Counted from the stretch's first letter, positions 27,057 through 36,778 are shown. The stretch is DNA of 64,000 bases from Methylorubrum sp. B1-46 (GCF_021117295.1 NZ_CP088247.1:3177001-3241000); one strand, 5' to 3'. Numbers and translations: made by a program. The notes: generated from the letters alone by a model not told the origin.

Positions 27057-27706
27057 GCGTGAGACCGGGCAGCAAAGTGAGGAGGAAGGCCTTGGCAGGC
27101 ATTCTCGGCGTCCTCGCCGCCCTGTTCGGGACGTCCGCCTCGGCCCAGGTGGCGCAGGGCATCAAGGCCTATGCACGGGGCGACTTCCCGGCGGTGATGC
27201 GCGCCTTCGAGGCGGGCGCGGCGAAGGGCGACCCGCAGGCGCTCTACAATCTCGGCGTCGCCTACGCGGAGGGCCGTGCCGTTCCGGCCGACCCGGTGCG
27301 CGCTCTCGACTACTACCGGCAGGCGGCGGAGGGCGGCAGCATGCTCGCCGCGTTCAACCTGGGCCAATCCTATCGCAAGGGCCAGGGCGTCGCCGTCGAC
27401 CCGGCGCAGGCCGCGCGCTGGTACGAGCGGGCGGCCAAGGGTGGCCACTACAAGGCCGGCAACGAACTCGGCATTCTCTACATCGAGGGAAAGGGCGTAC
27501 CGCGCGATACCGTCGAGGGCATGGCCTGGATCTATCCGGCGACCCACGCCTCGATCATGGATGAGTCCGCCATGGCCAATGCCATCCAGGCGGCCGGCAT
27601 GCTCGACCGCGCCCAGATCCAGGAGGCGCAGGCGCGCGGGAAGACCTACTTCCAGCGCTACATTGCGCCGAACCAGGCGGTGGTACGGGCGATCTCCGGG
27701 CGCTGA
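27053..27706 (+). CDS. secreted Sel1-repeat protein
   Basis: A 217-residue protein if started at the GTG at 27053 (GTGA overlap with the lysK stop); a TTG at 27092 has the better ribosome-binding site (GGAGGA at 27081) and a GTG at 27077 keeps the basic signal-peptide N-region, so the start is uncertain. A signal peptide ([17 protein letters not shown], cleavage after SASA) leads to Sel1/TPR-like repeats: [19 protein letters not shown], then [18 protein letters not shown] and [18 protein letters not shown]. Sel1 repeats mediate protein-protein contacts. The linkage to lysK has no obvious functional meaning. Confidence 0.85.
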   Translation: MSVRPGSKVRRKALAGILGVLAALFGTSASAQVAQGIKAYARGDFPAVMRAFEAGAAKGDPQALYNLGVAYAEGRAVPADPVRALDYYRQAAEGGSMLAAFNLGQSYRKGQGVAVDPAQAARWYERAAKGGHYKAGNELGILYIEGKGVPRDTVEGMAWIYPATHASIMDESAMANAIQAAGMLDRAQIQEAQARGKTYFQRYIAPNQAVVRAISGR

Positions 27707-27760
27707 GACAGGCCGGTCGGCTCGAAGCCGGCCACGCCACGGCTCAGGAGCACCATCACA

Positions 27761-28255
27761 TCAGGAAAGATCGGCCGGTCGGCTTTCGATCGTCGCATGA
27801 TATGGCTTGAGATCGATCTCGGCGACGCCCGGCATGGCCAGCTTATCGGCAATGCGCCGCCGCCCGTCGAGTTGCCGCGTCCCCGCATCGAGCCCGGCCG
27901 CTAGTCCGATGCCGGCGGCATAGGCCACGACGTTCCAGACGGAAAAGATGCGCCCGAGCAGCAACTGCCCCGCCAGCGTCAGGCGGAACGCGTCGAGTCC
28001 CGGCGTATGGACGAGGCGGAACAGCTCGACCAGTACCGCGATGAGCCCGGCGGCGACCGCGAGCCGGCCGACGGGCGCGGCCGGGCGGAGGAAGGCGATG
28101 AGCCCGTAGACCATCGCCCCCCACAGCACCGAGCCCGCATATTTCACGACCTCCCGCGGCAGGCCGAACGGCAGGTAGCGCACGCCGATGCCCGCCACGA
28201 TCACGGCCAGGACGGCGGCGAGGAGGAGGATGCGGCGGGATCGGAGGATCGGCAT
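27761..28255 (-). CDS. DUF2809 membrane protein
   Basis: A 164-residue protein from the ATG at 28253-28255; the extra upstream residues of the open frame overlap the prfB promoter side and are not conserved. It has about four transmembrane helices (LLLAAVLAVIVAGIGV, VLWGAMVYGLIAFL, LAVAAGLIAVLVELFRL and a last one near VWNVVAYAAGIGLAAGL) and the DUF2809 block LLLGRIFSVWNVVAYAAG. Function of the family is unknown. Convergent with the Sel1 gene and divergent from prfB, 76 bases away. Confidence 0.8.
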   Translation of the reverse strand: MPILRSRRILLLAAVLAVIVAGIGVRYLPFGLPREVVKYAGSVLWGAMVYGLIAFLRPAAPVGRLAVAAGLIAVLVELFRLVHTPGLDAFRLTLAGQLLLGRIFSVWNVVAYAAGIGLAAGLDAGTRQLDGRRRIADKLAMPGVAEIDLKPYHATIESRPADLS

Positions 28256-28331
28256 CGCGGTGCGGCGGTTTACAGGGCGGGAGCCGCCCGGTATCACCCC
28301 CGGCCACACCGACAAACGAGTTTCACACCAG

Positions 28332-29460
28332 ATGCGCGCCGAGATCGAGCAGGCCTCGGATGCCGCCAAGCAGTCTATAGGGCTGCTGAGGAGGCATCTT
28401 TGACTGGGACACCGTCGATAAACGCCTCGCGGAGCTAAACGCGGCTTCCGAGAATCCCGACCTCTGGAACGATCCGGAGGCCGCGCAGAAGGTCATGCGC
28501 GAGCGCCAGGAGCTCGACGAGGCCGTCACCGCGATCAAGAAGCTCGAGCAGGATCTCGAGGACGCCGCGACGCTGATCGAACTCGGCGAGATGGAGGGCG
28601 ACCAGGCCTCCATCACCGAGGGCGAGAACGCGATCAAGGCAGTCGAGAAGGAGGCTGCGAGCCGGCAGGTCGAGACCCTTCTCTCCGGCGAGGCCGACGG
28701 CTTCGACACCTATCTCGAAGTCCATGCCGGCGCCGGCGGCACCGAGAGCCAGGACTGGGCGAACATGCTCCAGCGCATGTATGCCCGCTGGGCCGAGCGG
28801 CGGAAGTTCAAGGTCGAGATCGTCGAGATGACCGACGGCGAAGAGGCCGGGATCAAGGGCGCCACGCTCCTGATCAAGGGCCACAACGCCTATGGCTGGC
28901 TCAAGACCGAATCGGGCGTGCATCGCCTCGTGCGGATCTCGCCCTACGATTCCAACGCGCGGCGGCACACCAGCTTTGCCAGCGTGTGGGTCTATCCGGT
29001 CATCGACGACCGGATCGAGATCGAGATCAAGGAATCCGACTGCCGCATCGACACCTACCGGTCGTCGGGCGCGGGCGGCCAGCACGTCAACACGACCGAT
29101 TCGGCGGTGCGCATCACGCACAACCCGACCGGCATCGTCGTGGCCTGCCAGCAGGAGCGCTCGCAGCACAAGAACCGGGCCACCGCCTGGAACATGCTGC
29201 GCGCCCGCCTCTACGAGGCAGAGTTGAAGAAGCGGGAAGAAAAGGCCAACGCCGAAGCGGCCTCGAAGACGGAGATCGGCTGGGGTCACCAGATCCGCTC
29301 CTACGTGCTCCAGCCGTATCAGCTCGTGAAGGACCTGCGCACCGGCACGCAATCGACCGACCCGGACGAGGTGCTCGACGGCGACCTCGACCCGTTCATG
29401 GAAGCCTCGCTGGCGCAGCGCGTCTTCGGCGGCAGCGAAGAGGTCGCGGATATCGACTGA
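28332..29460 (+). CDS. prfB: peptide chain release factor 2 (programmed +1 frameshift)
   Basis: RF2 is encoded in two frames: 28332-28400 (23 codons), then TGA at 28401-28403, then the +1 frame from GAC at 28402 to the stop at 29460, giving 375 residues. The shift site is canonical (see 28389-28404). Protein motifs: the GGQ peptidyl-tRNA hydrolysis loop in [16 protein letters not shown] and the codon-recognition region with [16 protein letters not shown] (SPY where E. coli has SPF, a conservative change). It recognises UGA and UAA stop codons. The shift makes RF2 synthesis self-regulating: low RF2 favours slippage past the UGA. Convergent with the M23 peptidase gene. Confidence 0.97.
28389..28404 (+). 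promoter_or_regulatory. prfB programmed +1 frameshift signal
   Basis: Internal Shine-Dalgarno AGGAGG (28389-28394), three bases, slippery CTT (28398-28400), in-frame TGA followed by C. This is the same layout as the E. coli prfB site and matches the frame change required to read RF2. Confidence 0.95.
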
Positions 29461-29464
29461 CGCT

Positions 29465-29486
29465 CTCCTCCCCGCTTGGGGAGGAG
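29465..29486. terminator. hairpin after prfB
   Basis: Perfect 9-bp stem CTCCTCCCC-GCTT-GGGGAGGAG directly after the prfB stop and before the convergent M23 gene. No T tract, so possibly a bidirectional Rho-assisted end. Confidence 0.5.
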
Positions 29487-29496
29487 ACCTTCGCCC

Positions 29497-30681
29497 TCAA
29501 TCGGCGAAGACGAGTTGCGCCCCGGCGCGGAGAAACCGCTGGGGATCGACCGGCTCGCCGTCGATGCGGGTCTCATAATGCAGATGGCTGCCGGTAGAGC
29601 GGCCGGTCGAGCCCGCAAACCCGACGACGGTGCCCGCCTCGACCCGCTGCCCGACCGAGACGGCGGTGCCGGACAGGTGCGCGTAGCGGGTGACGAGGCC
29701 GCGGCCGTGATCGACCTCGACCATGTTGCCGTAGCCGCCGGCATACTCGGACGCGGTGACCCGCCCGGCGGCGGTCGCTTGGACCGGAGTACCGGTCTCG
29801 ATGCGCATATCCACGCCCGTGTGGAGCGCGTAGCCGCGGGTGAACGGATCGAGCCGCGCGCCGAAGCTGCTGGTGAAGGTGAGCTCACCCGGCAGGGGCT
29901 GGCGGAAGGGGAGGGCGGCGGCCACCCGGCGCAGATGCGTCTCCTCGTCGATCTGGCGCCGGGCATCGGCCAGGGCGCTCTCGAAAGTGTCGGTGCCGAG
30001 CGGGACGAGAGGGCCGCCGACGCCGGCCGGCGGCGCGTCGAAGCGGGCGGGCGAGAGACCGGTGCGGGCGATCAGATCGCGAAATCGCTCGGCGCTGCGC
30101 GCGGCCTGCCGGGCCATGCCGGCGACGGTGCGCGATTGGGCCTCGGCGACGCGCTGCAGCGCGTCCTCCAGGCGCGACAGCCGTGCGGCCGAGTCGTGCC
30201 CGATGATCTCGACGCGGTCCTCGCCGCCCATGCGCAGTCCCGGCGTCGGGAACGGCTTCCGGACCCGCGGCGCGGTGTCCGCGACCGGAGCTGGGGCCGG
30301 CGCCGGTGCGGGCGGAGGATTGTCGATGGACGCCGCCCCGGCGAAGCCGGAGAGCAATCCCTGGCGCTTCTCGATCAGGGCCTGTCGCTCAATGAGGGTT
30401 GCGAGCCGGTTCTCGACGCTGCCGCGCGCCGCCACGCTCTCGGCCGCCGACCGGTCGAGCGCGCGCTGAAGCGTGCCGAGCCGTTCCTCGTAGGTGAACT
30501 GCATCGCGCTCTGGCGGGAAACGAAGCGGGCCAGCACCTCGTCGTGGAAGACGAGGTAGTAGCTCGCTCCCGCCGCCCAGAGCGTCGAGACGGCCAGTCC
30601 CAGGCTGAGGGCCACGATGAGGCGGCGCGGCGGTGGGGAAGAGAGGCCGGCGCTGCGGCGGGCCCAGGCAGTCGATGTCAT
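29497..30681 (-). CDS. M23 (LytM-type) metallopeptidase, membrane anchored
   Basis: A 394-residue protein. One transmembrane helix near the N-terminus (LIVALSLGLAVSTLWAAGASYYLV, residues about 21-45), a coiled-coil region (about 60-115 and 165-205), a Pro/Ala linker, and a C-terminal LytM domain with HTGVDM and HLHYET, which supply the zinc ligands, together with the GYGNMVEVDHG core. The intact zinc site suggests an active peptidoglycan endopeptidase, unlike EnvC-type activators. The promoter region carries TTAACC-type CtrA-like half-sites 40 bases upstream, which would suit a cell-cycle function. Confidence 0.92.
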   Translation of the reverse strand: MTSTAWARRSAGLSSPPPRRLIVALSLGLAVSTLWAAGASYYLVFHDEVLARFVSRQSAMQFTYEERLGTLQRALDRSAAESVAARGSVENRLATLIERQALIEKRQGLLSGFAGAASIDNPPPAPAPAPAPVADTAPRVRKPFPTPGLRMGGEDRVEIIGHDSAARLSRLEDALQRVAEAQSRTVAGMARQAARSAERFRDLIARTGLSPARFDAPPAGVGGPLVPLGTDTFESALADARRQIDEETHLRRVAAALPFRQPLPGELTFTSSFGARLDPFTRGYALHTGVDMRIETGTPVQATAAGRVTASEYAGGYGNMVEVDHGRGLVTRYAHLSGTAVSVGQRVEAGTVVGFAGSTGRSTGSHLHYETRIDGEPVDPQRFLRAGAQLVFAD

Positions 30682-30720
30682 GGCACGTCGGTCGTTCGGT
30701 GACGCGGCCGATCACAGACG

Positions 30721-30733
30721 ATTAAGGTTAAGG
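30721..30733 (-). promoter_or_regulatory. CtrA-like half-sites before the M23 gene
   Basis: On the coding strand the sequence reads CCTTAACCTTAAT, two TTAA(C) half-sites, about 40 bases upstream of the M23 peptidase start. Resembles alphaproteobacterial CtrA sites, but the 7-base spacing of a full site is not met. Confidence 0.3.
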
Positions 30734-30857
30734 AAGCTTAGTGCGTCGTCAGGGAGCCGGTGCCGGGACGATACACCGGGCCCCATTTGTCGAAGCGGCG
30801 TTTCGGAAATGGAAGCGAAGCTTCTGCGTGTGAAAGCTCAACAATCCGGTTGTATTG

Positions 30858-31325
30858 TCAGGCGAGAGCCTGCGCCGCCGCCAGAACCTCCTCGACGTGA
30901 CCGGGCACCTTCACCTTCGGCCAGATCCGCGCGATGCGCCCTTCACGGTCGATGAGCAGGGTCGTGCGCTCCACGCCCATGTATTTCCGGCCGTACATGC
31001 TCTTCTCGACCCAGACGCCGTAAGTCTCCAGCATCGTCTTGGCCTCGTCGGAGGCGAGCGGAAACGTTAGGCCGTACTTCGCCCGGAACTTGTCATGGCT
31101 TTTGACGGAATCGGGCGAGACCCCGATCACGGTCGCCCCGGCCGCCGCGAAGGCCTCGCTCTGGGCATTGAAGTTCTGCGCCTCCAGGGTGCAACCGCTC
31201 GTGTCGTCCTTGGGATAGAAATAGAGCACGATCTTTTGACCGCGCAGGCTCTCCAGAGAGATGGTGTCCCCGCCCGCTCCCGGTAACGAGAACAAGGGCG
31301 CCGCATTGCCGGGTTCTAACGGCAT
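30858..31325 (-). CDS. bcp: thioredoxin-dependent peroxiredoxin Bcp
   Basis: A 155-residue BCP/PrxQ-family peroxiredoxin, started at the ATG at 31323-31325 with AAGGAAGG upstream; the longer open frame contains no family sequence. The peroxidatic cysteine is in KDDTSGCTLEAQNF (about residues 40-53); no second Cys five residues later, so it is of the one-cysteine or distant-resolving type. LIDREGRIARIWPKVKVPGHVEEVL closes the fold. It reduces peroxides with thioredoxin. Divergent from the YhdP-like gene across 150 bases. Confidence 0.95.
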   Translation of the reverse strand: MPLEPGNAAPLFSLPGAGGDTISLESLRGQKIVLYFYPKDDTSGCTLEAQNFNAQSEAFAAAGATVIGVSPDSVKSHDKFRAKYGLTFPLASDEAKTMLETYGVWVEKSMYGRKYMGVERTTLLIDREGRIARIWPKVKVPGHVEEVLAAAQALA

Positions 31326-31475
31326 CTCGCCTTCCTTTCGGCCGATTGATGGTGTGCCTGACCCCATGCACGCAGACGTCCCGGGACGCCATGCCGGAGT
31401 GGCTTGAATCCTGAGGAAAGACGCCGCGGCCAACGGACCTCCGCCCGAACCTACGGGTGCAGCAGCGAACGAGTG

Positions 31476-34400
31476 ATGGATCAGGAAACGGCCAGGACCC
31501 TGCTCCAGGAGGCGGTCGAGCCGCGCCGCCCGCGTCGGCGGCGGCGGCCGGTTCTCTGGTGCACGCTGCTGCTCGTGTTCCTGCTCGGGCTCGGCGGCGG
31601 TCTCGTCGTCCTGCGGCTGTCGCAGGGACCGCTGCGCATCGACGGCCTCACCCATCAGGTCGCCGAGGCGGTGGCGGACCGCTTCGGACCGGGCTGGCGG
31701 GTGGCCCTGCGCGACAGCGCGCTCGAACTCGACAGCGAGTCTTCGCTGGCGCTGCGGGTCGGCGGGCTCGACATCTTCAACCCGGAAGGCGCCCTAGTGG
31801 TGCGCGCCCCGCTCGCGGTGGTCAGCCTCGACACCTGGAGTCTGCTGCGCCTGTCGGTGCTGCCGCGCTCGATCGAGTTCCGCGACATCGAGATGACGGC
31901 CCTCGTCCACGACGACGGCTCGATCGCCTTCGCGGCCTCCGCGCCGCAGCAGGGCGAGGCCGCGAAACCCCACACCCTGCCGAGCGTGGACGCCGCCCGC
32001 GGCACCGTCTCGCCGGTCTCGGCGGCGGTCGCCTCGATCTTCGGCGTCGTGCTCGATCCGGCGGGCGTCATCGGCGCCCTCGATCGGGCCCGGATCACCA
32101 ACGGGCGCCTGAACCTCATCGACGACGCCCGGCATCAGGCCACCTTCGAGCGGGTGAACGGCCTGTTCCGCCGCGGCACCAGCGACGATTCGCGGGTGTT
32201 CGAGCTGCGCATCGACGGCCCGCATGGCGAGTGGCGCTTCGGCGGGCGCGTCCACGAGGTGGGGGAGGGGCGGCGCGCGGGCGTCATCACCCTGGACGAC
32301 CTTCCGGTCACCGACCTGCTGCTGCTGTCCGGCCACTCGAAGATGCCGGTGGAGACCGACCTCAAGCTCTCGGCCAAGGCCGACGTGGCTCTGTCCGGCG
32401 GGCGCATCGAGACGATGAAGGCCGAGGTGAAGACCGGCGGCGGCACGCTCCTCGTCGACGAGAAAGACTTCAACCCCGTCGTCATCGACGAGCTGCGCGC
32501 CGAGGCCGCCTGGGACGAGACCCGGCGTGCGCTGGCCATCTCGGCGATCGACTACAAGGGCGGCGGCAACGACGCGCACCTCACCGGCGCCTTCGCCATC
32601 GGCCCTCAGGGCGCCGAGGATGCCTGGACCCTGGATTTCGCCGGCAAGGATGCCCTGCTGCGCGGCGCCGCCCGCAGCGACCCGTCCTTCCGCGTCGGCG
32701 AGATCACCGGCCGGATCACCGGCCGGGCCGGGGGCGTGAACATCGAGTCGATCGCGATCGCGGCCGATGGCCTGCAGGGCCGCCTGAGCGGAACCATCGG
32801 CACCCGAGCCGACGACGACGGCATCACCCTGCACATCGTCGCAAGCGGAACCGACGGCCGCAAGGCGCTGCGGCTGTGGCCCGAGAACATCGCGCCCGGC
32901 GTGCGCAACTACCTCGTGGACGAGCTGCGCGGCGGACGGCTCGACGGGGCCGACATCCAGATCGACATGAGCGGCCCGGAACTCGCCGCCGCGACCCGCG
33001 GCGACCCGATGCCGGATCAGGCGCTCAACATCACCTTCGCGGTCTCGGACGCGAGCCTCTCGATCTCGCAGGACGCCCCGCCGCTGAGCCATGGCCGGGT
33101 CAGCGGCACGATCACCGGCCGCACCACGACGATTCAGAACGCCACCGCTGCGATCCGCCTTTCCGACACGCGGGTGCTGTCGATCTCGGACGCCTCCTTC
33201 CTGATCCGCGATCCGCAGCCGGACAAGATCATCGCCCAGCTCGGCCTGCGGCTGTCCGGATCGGCCGAATCGCTCGCCGCGCTCCTCGAAACGCCGATGT
33301 TCAAGGGGCTCACGGGGGCCGAGATCGATCCGGCCACGATCAAGGGCAAGGCGGACCTGCGCATCGACGTGCCGATCAACCTCAAGCACGTGCCCGATCT
33401 GGCCGACATGCCGGTGACCCTCACCGGGACGCTCGCCGATTTCAGCATGGATAAGGCGGTGGGCAAGGACCGCTTCGAGGCGGGCCGCTTCACGATTTCC
33501 TTCGACCGCAGCGGGTTCGCCCTGAAGGGCGACGGGCGGCTCCTCGGCGCGGCGGTCGCCATCGACCTGAAGCAGCCCAAGCCCGGCAGCCCTGGTGAAG
33601 CGGTGGTGAGCCTCGTCCTCGACGACGCCTTCCGGGCCAAGCGCGGCCTTCCCACCGCGCCGCAGCTCGGCGGCGCCATCCCGGCCCGCGTGGTGGTGCC
33701 GGTGGGCCGCCCGGCCTCCGCCGGCAAGCCGCCGGCACGGGTCGAGGCGGATCTCACGCGGGCCTCGATCAACGGCCTGCTTCCGGGCTGGAACAAGCCC
33801 GCGGGCAAGGCCGGGCGCCTCGGCTTCACCCTGGTGGAGGCGGCCGGCGGCGGGATGGAAATGCGCGACATCACCCTCGACGCCGCTCCGGCGCTCGCCC
33901 GCGGCAGCGCCACAATTTCGGCGGAGGGCAATCTGGAACGGGCGGACCTGACGACGCTCAAGCTCTCGCCGGGCGACGACATGCGCGTCAGCCTCGACCG
34001 GGCCGGCTCGGCCTACAAGGTGGCGGTGAAGGGGGCCGTCGTGGACGCGCGGCCCTTCCTCAAGGGCATGACGGACGACAGCAAGGGGAGCAAGGAGCCC
34101 GGCAAGGAGATCGAAGCGGATGTGGCCGCCAGCATCGTGTCCGGCTTCAACGGCGAGTCGCTGACCAACGCGACCCTCAAGGCGAGCTTCAAAGGCGGTG
34201 ACCTGCGCGCCGCCCAGTTTAAGGGCCGGTTCGGCGCCGCCCCACTGAACGCCGTCGTCCGGAGCGAGCGCGGTGCGCCCTTGCTCACCCTCGAATCCGC
34301 CGATTCCGGCGCCACCCTCCGTTTCCTCGACATCTACAAGCGGATGTATGGCGGGCGGCTCGCGCTTAACATCTATCTCAACGACGGCCCGCAGGCCGGC

Positions 34401-34904
34401 GTGGTCCAGATCAAGGACTTCGCGCTACGCAACGAGCCCGCCCTGTCGAGCATCGTCGCCCAGGCGCCTCCGCCCGCGGACGGACGGCGCGCGGCCCCGA
34501 ACGCCAACGATGTCGGCTTCGACACGATGCGGGCGAACTTCACGCGCAGCGGCCCGCGGGTGAGTTTTTCCGACGCAGCGATCTCCAACCCGGCGATGGG
34601 CTTCACCGCCACCGGCTGGCTCGACACCGCCAAGGAGCGCACGCAGATCGACGGGACCTTCGTGCCGCTCTACGGCCTCAACAACGTGGTGGCGCAGGTT
34701 CCGCTGTTCGGGCCGCTGCTCGCAGGCGGCAGCAACGAGGGCTTGTTCGCGGTGAACTTCAACGTCTCGGGCCCGATCGCCAAGCCGACGGTGAACGTGA
34801 ACCCGCTCTCGGCGGTCGCCCCCGGCTTCCTGCGCAAGCTGTTCGGCGCTGGCGGCGGCGGGGCGTTCGCCAATGGGGCAGGGCAGGGCGGGCCCGAACG
34901 GTAG
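31476..34904 (+). CDS. YhdP/AsmA-like DUF3971 protein
   Basis: A 1142-residue protein from the ATG at 31476 (an earlier ATG at 31404 adds 24 residues). A basic N-terminus (EPRRPRRRRRPVLW) is followed by one transmembrane helix (CTLLLVFLLGLGGGLVVL, about residues 30-48) and then a very long beta-rich region with recurring Gly-Asp-Leu patterns, including a central DUF3971 part (LWPENIAPGVRNYLVDELRGG, about 480) and an AsmA-like C-terminal part (VPLYGLNNVVAQVPLFGPLL and GLFAVNFNVSGPIAKPTVNVNPLSAVAPGF). Such bridge-like proteins span the periplasm and are implicated in phospholipid transport to the outer membrane. Length is typical. Likely monocistronic. Confidence 0.88.
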   Translation: MDQETARTLLQEAVEPRRPRRRRRPVLWCTLLLVFLLGLGGGLVVLRLSQGPLRIDGLTHQVAEAVADRFGPGWRVALRDSALELDSESSLALRVGGLDIFNPEGALVVRAPLAVVSLDTWSLLRLSVLPRSIEFRDIEMTALVHDDGSIAFAASAPQQGEAAKPHTLPSVDAARGTVSPVSAAVASIFGVVLDPAGVIGALDRARITNGRLNLIDDARHQATFERVNGLFRRGTSDDSRVFELRIDGPHGEWRFGGRVHEVGEGRRAGVITLDDLPVTDLLLLSGHSKMPVETDLKLSAKADVALSGGRIETMKAEVKTGGGTLLVDEKDFNPVVIDELRAEAAWDETRRALAISAIDYKGGGNDAHLTGAFAIGPQGAEDAWTLDFAGKDALLRGAARSDPSFRVGEITGRITGRAGGVNIESIAIAADGLQGRLSGTIGTRADDDGITLHIVASGTDGRKALRLWPENIAPGVRNYLVDELRGGRLDGADIQIDMSGPELAAATRGDPMPDQALNITFAVSDASLSISQDAPPLSHGRVSGTITGRTTTIQNATAAIRLSDTRVLSISDASFLIRDPQPDKIIAQLGLRLSGSAESLAALLETPMFKGLTGAEIDPATIKGKADLRIDVPINLKHVPDLADMPVTLTGTLADFSMDKAVGKDRFEAGRFTISFDRSGFALKGDGRLLGAAVAIDLKQPKPGSPGEAVVSLVLDDAFRAKRGLPTAPQLGGAIPARVVVPVGRPASAGKPPARVEADLTRASINGLLPGWNKPAGKAGRLGFTLVEAAGGGMEMRDITLDAAPALARGSATISAEGNLERADLTTLKLSPGDDMRVSLDRAGSAYKVAVKGAVVDARPFLKGMTDDSKGSKEPGKEIEADVAASIVSGFNGESLTNATLKASFKGGDLRAAQFKGRFGAAPLNAVVRSERGAPLLTLESADSGATLRFLDIYKRMYGGRLALNIYLNDGPQAGVVQIKDFALRNEPALSSIVAQAPPPADGRRAAPNANDVGFDTMRANFTRSGPRVSFSDAAISNPAMGFTATGWLDTAKERTQIDGTFVPLYGLNNVVAQVPLFGPLLAGGSNEGLFAVNFNVSGPIAKPTVNVNPLSAVAPGFLRKLFGAGGGGAFANGAGQGGPER

Positions 34905-35394
34905 GGTTCCGAACGCGAGCCTTCCGACCATCTGGGGCGTCCGGTCGAGGAGGGGATCGAGAACGATCGCGTAGACGACCTCCGAACCGTGCCGGGGCGC
35001 GGCGTTGATCGAGCGCGACGCGGCACAATGGCACCGGGTGGATCGGAAGCGCGACGGTGCTTCAAGTCGCGCCTTCACAAGGTTCGGCCTTTCGCATACG
35101 GCCTTTGAGACCGACCGGTCTGACCGGTGAGGGTTCCTGCGTTCGAGCCTCGCGCTCATCGCAGCGCTCTCGAAGGGCGGCGAAAGAGATCTCTCCAACG
35201 CAAACCTCGTACGGTTACGGCGAGCGGCTGAACAGGTCGCACGCTTGGGCCCGCTTGGCCCGAACCGTGATGAACATCCGTTCGAACCGCGGAAGCGGAA
35301 CCGACGGCAGCGGCCCGATCGCGTCACGCGAACGGCTCCGTTTCACGCCTATCCCGCCTCACAAGGCGCCCGACGAACAGGATTGCCGGCCGCT
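34905..35394. other. 490-base region without a convincing gene
   Basis: Open frames here have no recognisable content. It contains a duplicated GACCGGT (around 35112-35126) and several AT-richer stretches near 35185-35225, which may include the desaturase promoter. No clear terminator follows the YhdP gene. Confidence 0.4.
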
Positions 35395-36471
35395 GTGATC
35401 GCCCCACCATCGAACCCGACCGCGACAGGCGGGCGCGCGGACGAAGCCAACCGAACCGACGATGCGCGGCTGGCGCGGGAGGTGGCCCGACACTGCGCCG
35501 CGTTCCGCGAACCGATTCCCCGGCTGGCACTTCGGCAGGTGGCCGACACGCTGCTGCCCTACCTGATCCTCTGCACCGTGATGCTCGGCGCGGCGGCGAA
35601 CGGTTACGCGCTTCTCGCCCTGCCGCTGGCCGTGCCGGCGGGCGGGCTCCTGGTGCGGCTCTTCATCATCCAGCACGATTGCGGGCACGGCTCGTTCCTG
35701 CCGTCACGCCGCGGCAATGACGGGCTCGGTCGCGCTCTGAGCCTGCTGACCGTGACGCCCTACGACAGCTGGAAGCGCGCGCATGCCCTGCATCACGCCA
35801 CCACCGGCGATCTCAGCCGCCGCGGCACCGGCGACATCCATACCTTGACCGTGCGCGAATATCTCGCGCTGCCGCGCTGGGGCCGGCTGCGCTACCGCCT
35901 CTACCGCAATCCGCTCGTCTTGATCGTGCTCGGTTCTCCGATCAACTTCCTCATCCTGCAACGCCTGCCCTCCGGCATGGGACTCCCGTGGCGGACGGCG
36001 TGGCGCGACGTGCTGGCGCTCGACGCCGTGCTCCTCGCGGCTCTAGCCGTGCTCGCGCTCGCGGCCGGCGGCATCGGGCCGGTGCTCTGGACATTCCTGC
36101 CGGTGATCGTCGTCGCCGCCTGGGTCGGCGGCTGGCTGTTCTATGTGCAGCACCAGTACGAGGAGACCGTCTGGGAGGAGGCCGACGCCTGGGACTTCCA
36201 TCGCGTGGCGCTCGGTGGCAGTTCATATTATGCGCTGCCGCGGGTTCTTCAGTGGTTCACCGGCAATGTCGGCCTGCACCACGTCCACCATCTCAACAGC
36301 CGCATCCCGAATTATCGCCTGCAGGAATGCCTCGACGGCCACGAGGTTCTCGGGCGCGTGGGCCGTCTGACCCTGCGCGAGAGCCTGCGCTGCCTGAAGC
36401 TGGCGCTCTGGGACGAAGAGGCCCGCAGGATGGTTGGCTTCGCGCGTGTACGAGGGCTCCAGGCCGCCTGA
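35395..36471 (+). CDS. membrane fatty acid desaturase
   Basis: About 358 residues if started at the GTG at 35395; the frame is open further upstream, so the start is uncertain. All three histidine boxes of membrane di-iron desaturases are present: HDCGHGS (about residue 90), HALHH (about 125) and GLHHVHHL (about 297), with hydrophobic pairs between them. The pattern fits the delta-12/omega-3-like and related hydrocarbon desaturase family; the regiospecificity cannot be told. It needs O2 and an electron donor, neither encoded nearby. The following intergenic region contains a large interspersed palindrome. Confidence 0.88.
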   Translation: MIAPPSNPTATGGRADEANRTDDARLAREVARHCAAFREPIPRLALRQVADTLLPYLILCTVMLGAAANGYALLALPLAVPAGGLLVRLFIIQHDCGHGSFLPSRRGNDGLGRALSLLTVTPYDSWKRAHALHHATTGDLSRRGTGDIHTLTVREYLALPRWGRLRYRLYRNPLVLIVLGSPINFLILQRLPSGMGLPWRTAWRDVLALDAVLLAALAVLALAAGGIGPVLWTFLPVIVVAAWVGGWLFYVQHQYEETVWEEADAWDFHRVALGGSSYYALPRVLQWFTGNVGLHHVHHLNSRIPNYRLQECLDGHEVLGRVGRLTLRESLRCLKLALWDEEARRMVGFARVRGLQAA

Positions 36472-36504
36472 GACGCGGTCCGCTTGATCGCTTCGGTGTC
36501 TCTT

Positions 36505-36597
36505 CGTCATTGCGAGGCGAAGCCGTGGCAATCCAGGGCTCCGCACTTTCCGGAGATGTCGCGCCCTGGATCGCTTCGGCTTCGCCTCGCGATGATG
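36505..36597. repeat. large interspersed palindrome (REP-like)
   Basis: Two 35-base arms (36505-36539 and 36563-36597) pair with about 30 of 35 matches around a 23-base centre. The arm begins CGTCATTGCGAGGCGAAGCC and ends AATCCAGGGC, a sequence type repeated in many alphaproteobacterial genomes in intergenic regions. It lies between the convergent desaturase and tyrS genes and may act as a transcription end for both. Confidence 0.75.
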
Positions 36598-36778
36598 GCG
36601 TCGGGCAAAAACCGAAGCAATCAACCGGAAACGGTATGAGACGCGCGGGACGCGGTCAGAGTTCGACAGGGCAGCCGCCGAGACGCGGACGAAGGCTCGG
36701 ACATGCATGAGCATCATCCGAACTGTCGGAACGATCGGGGCCCGAGGTGAGCAGGCCCCTCCCGACCGGAAGAGGCGG

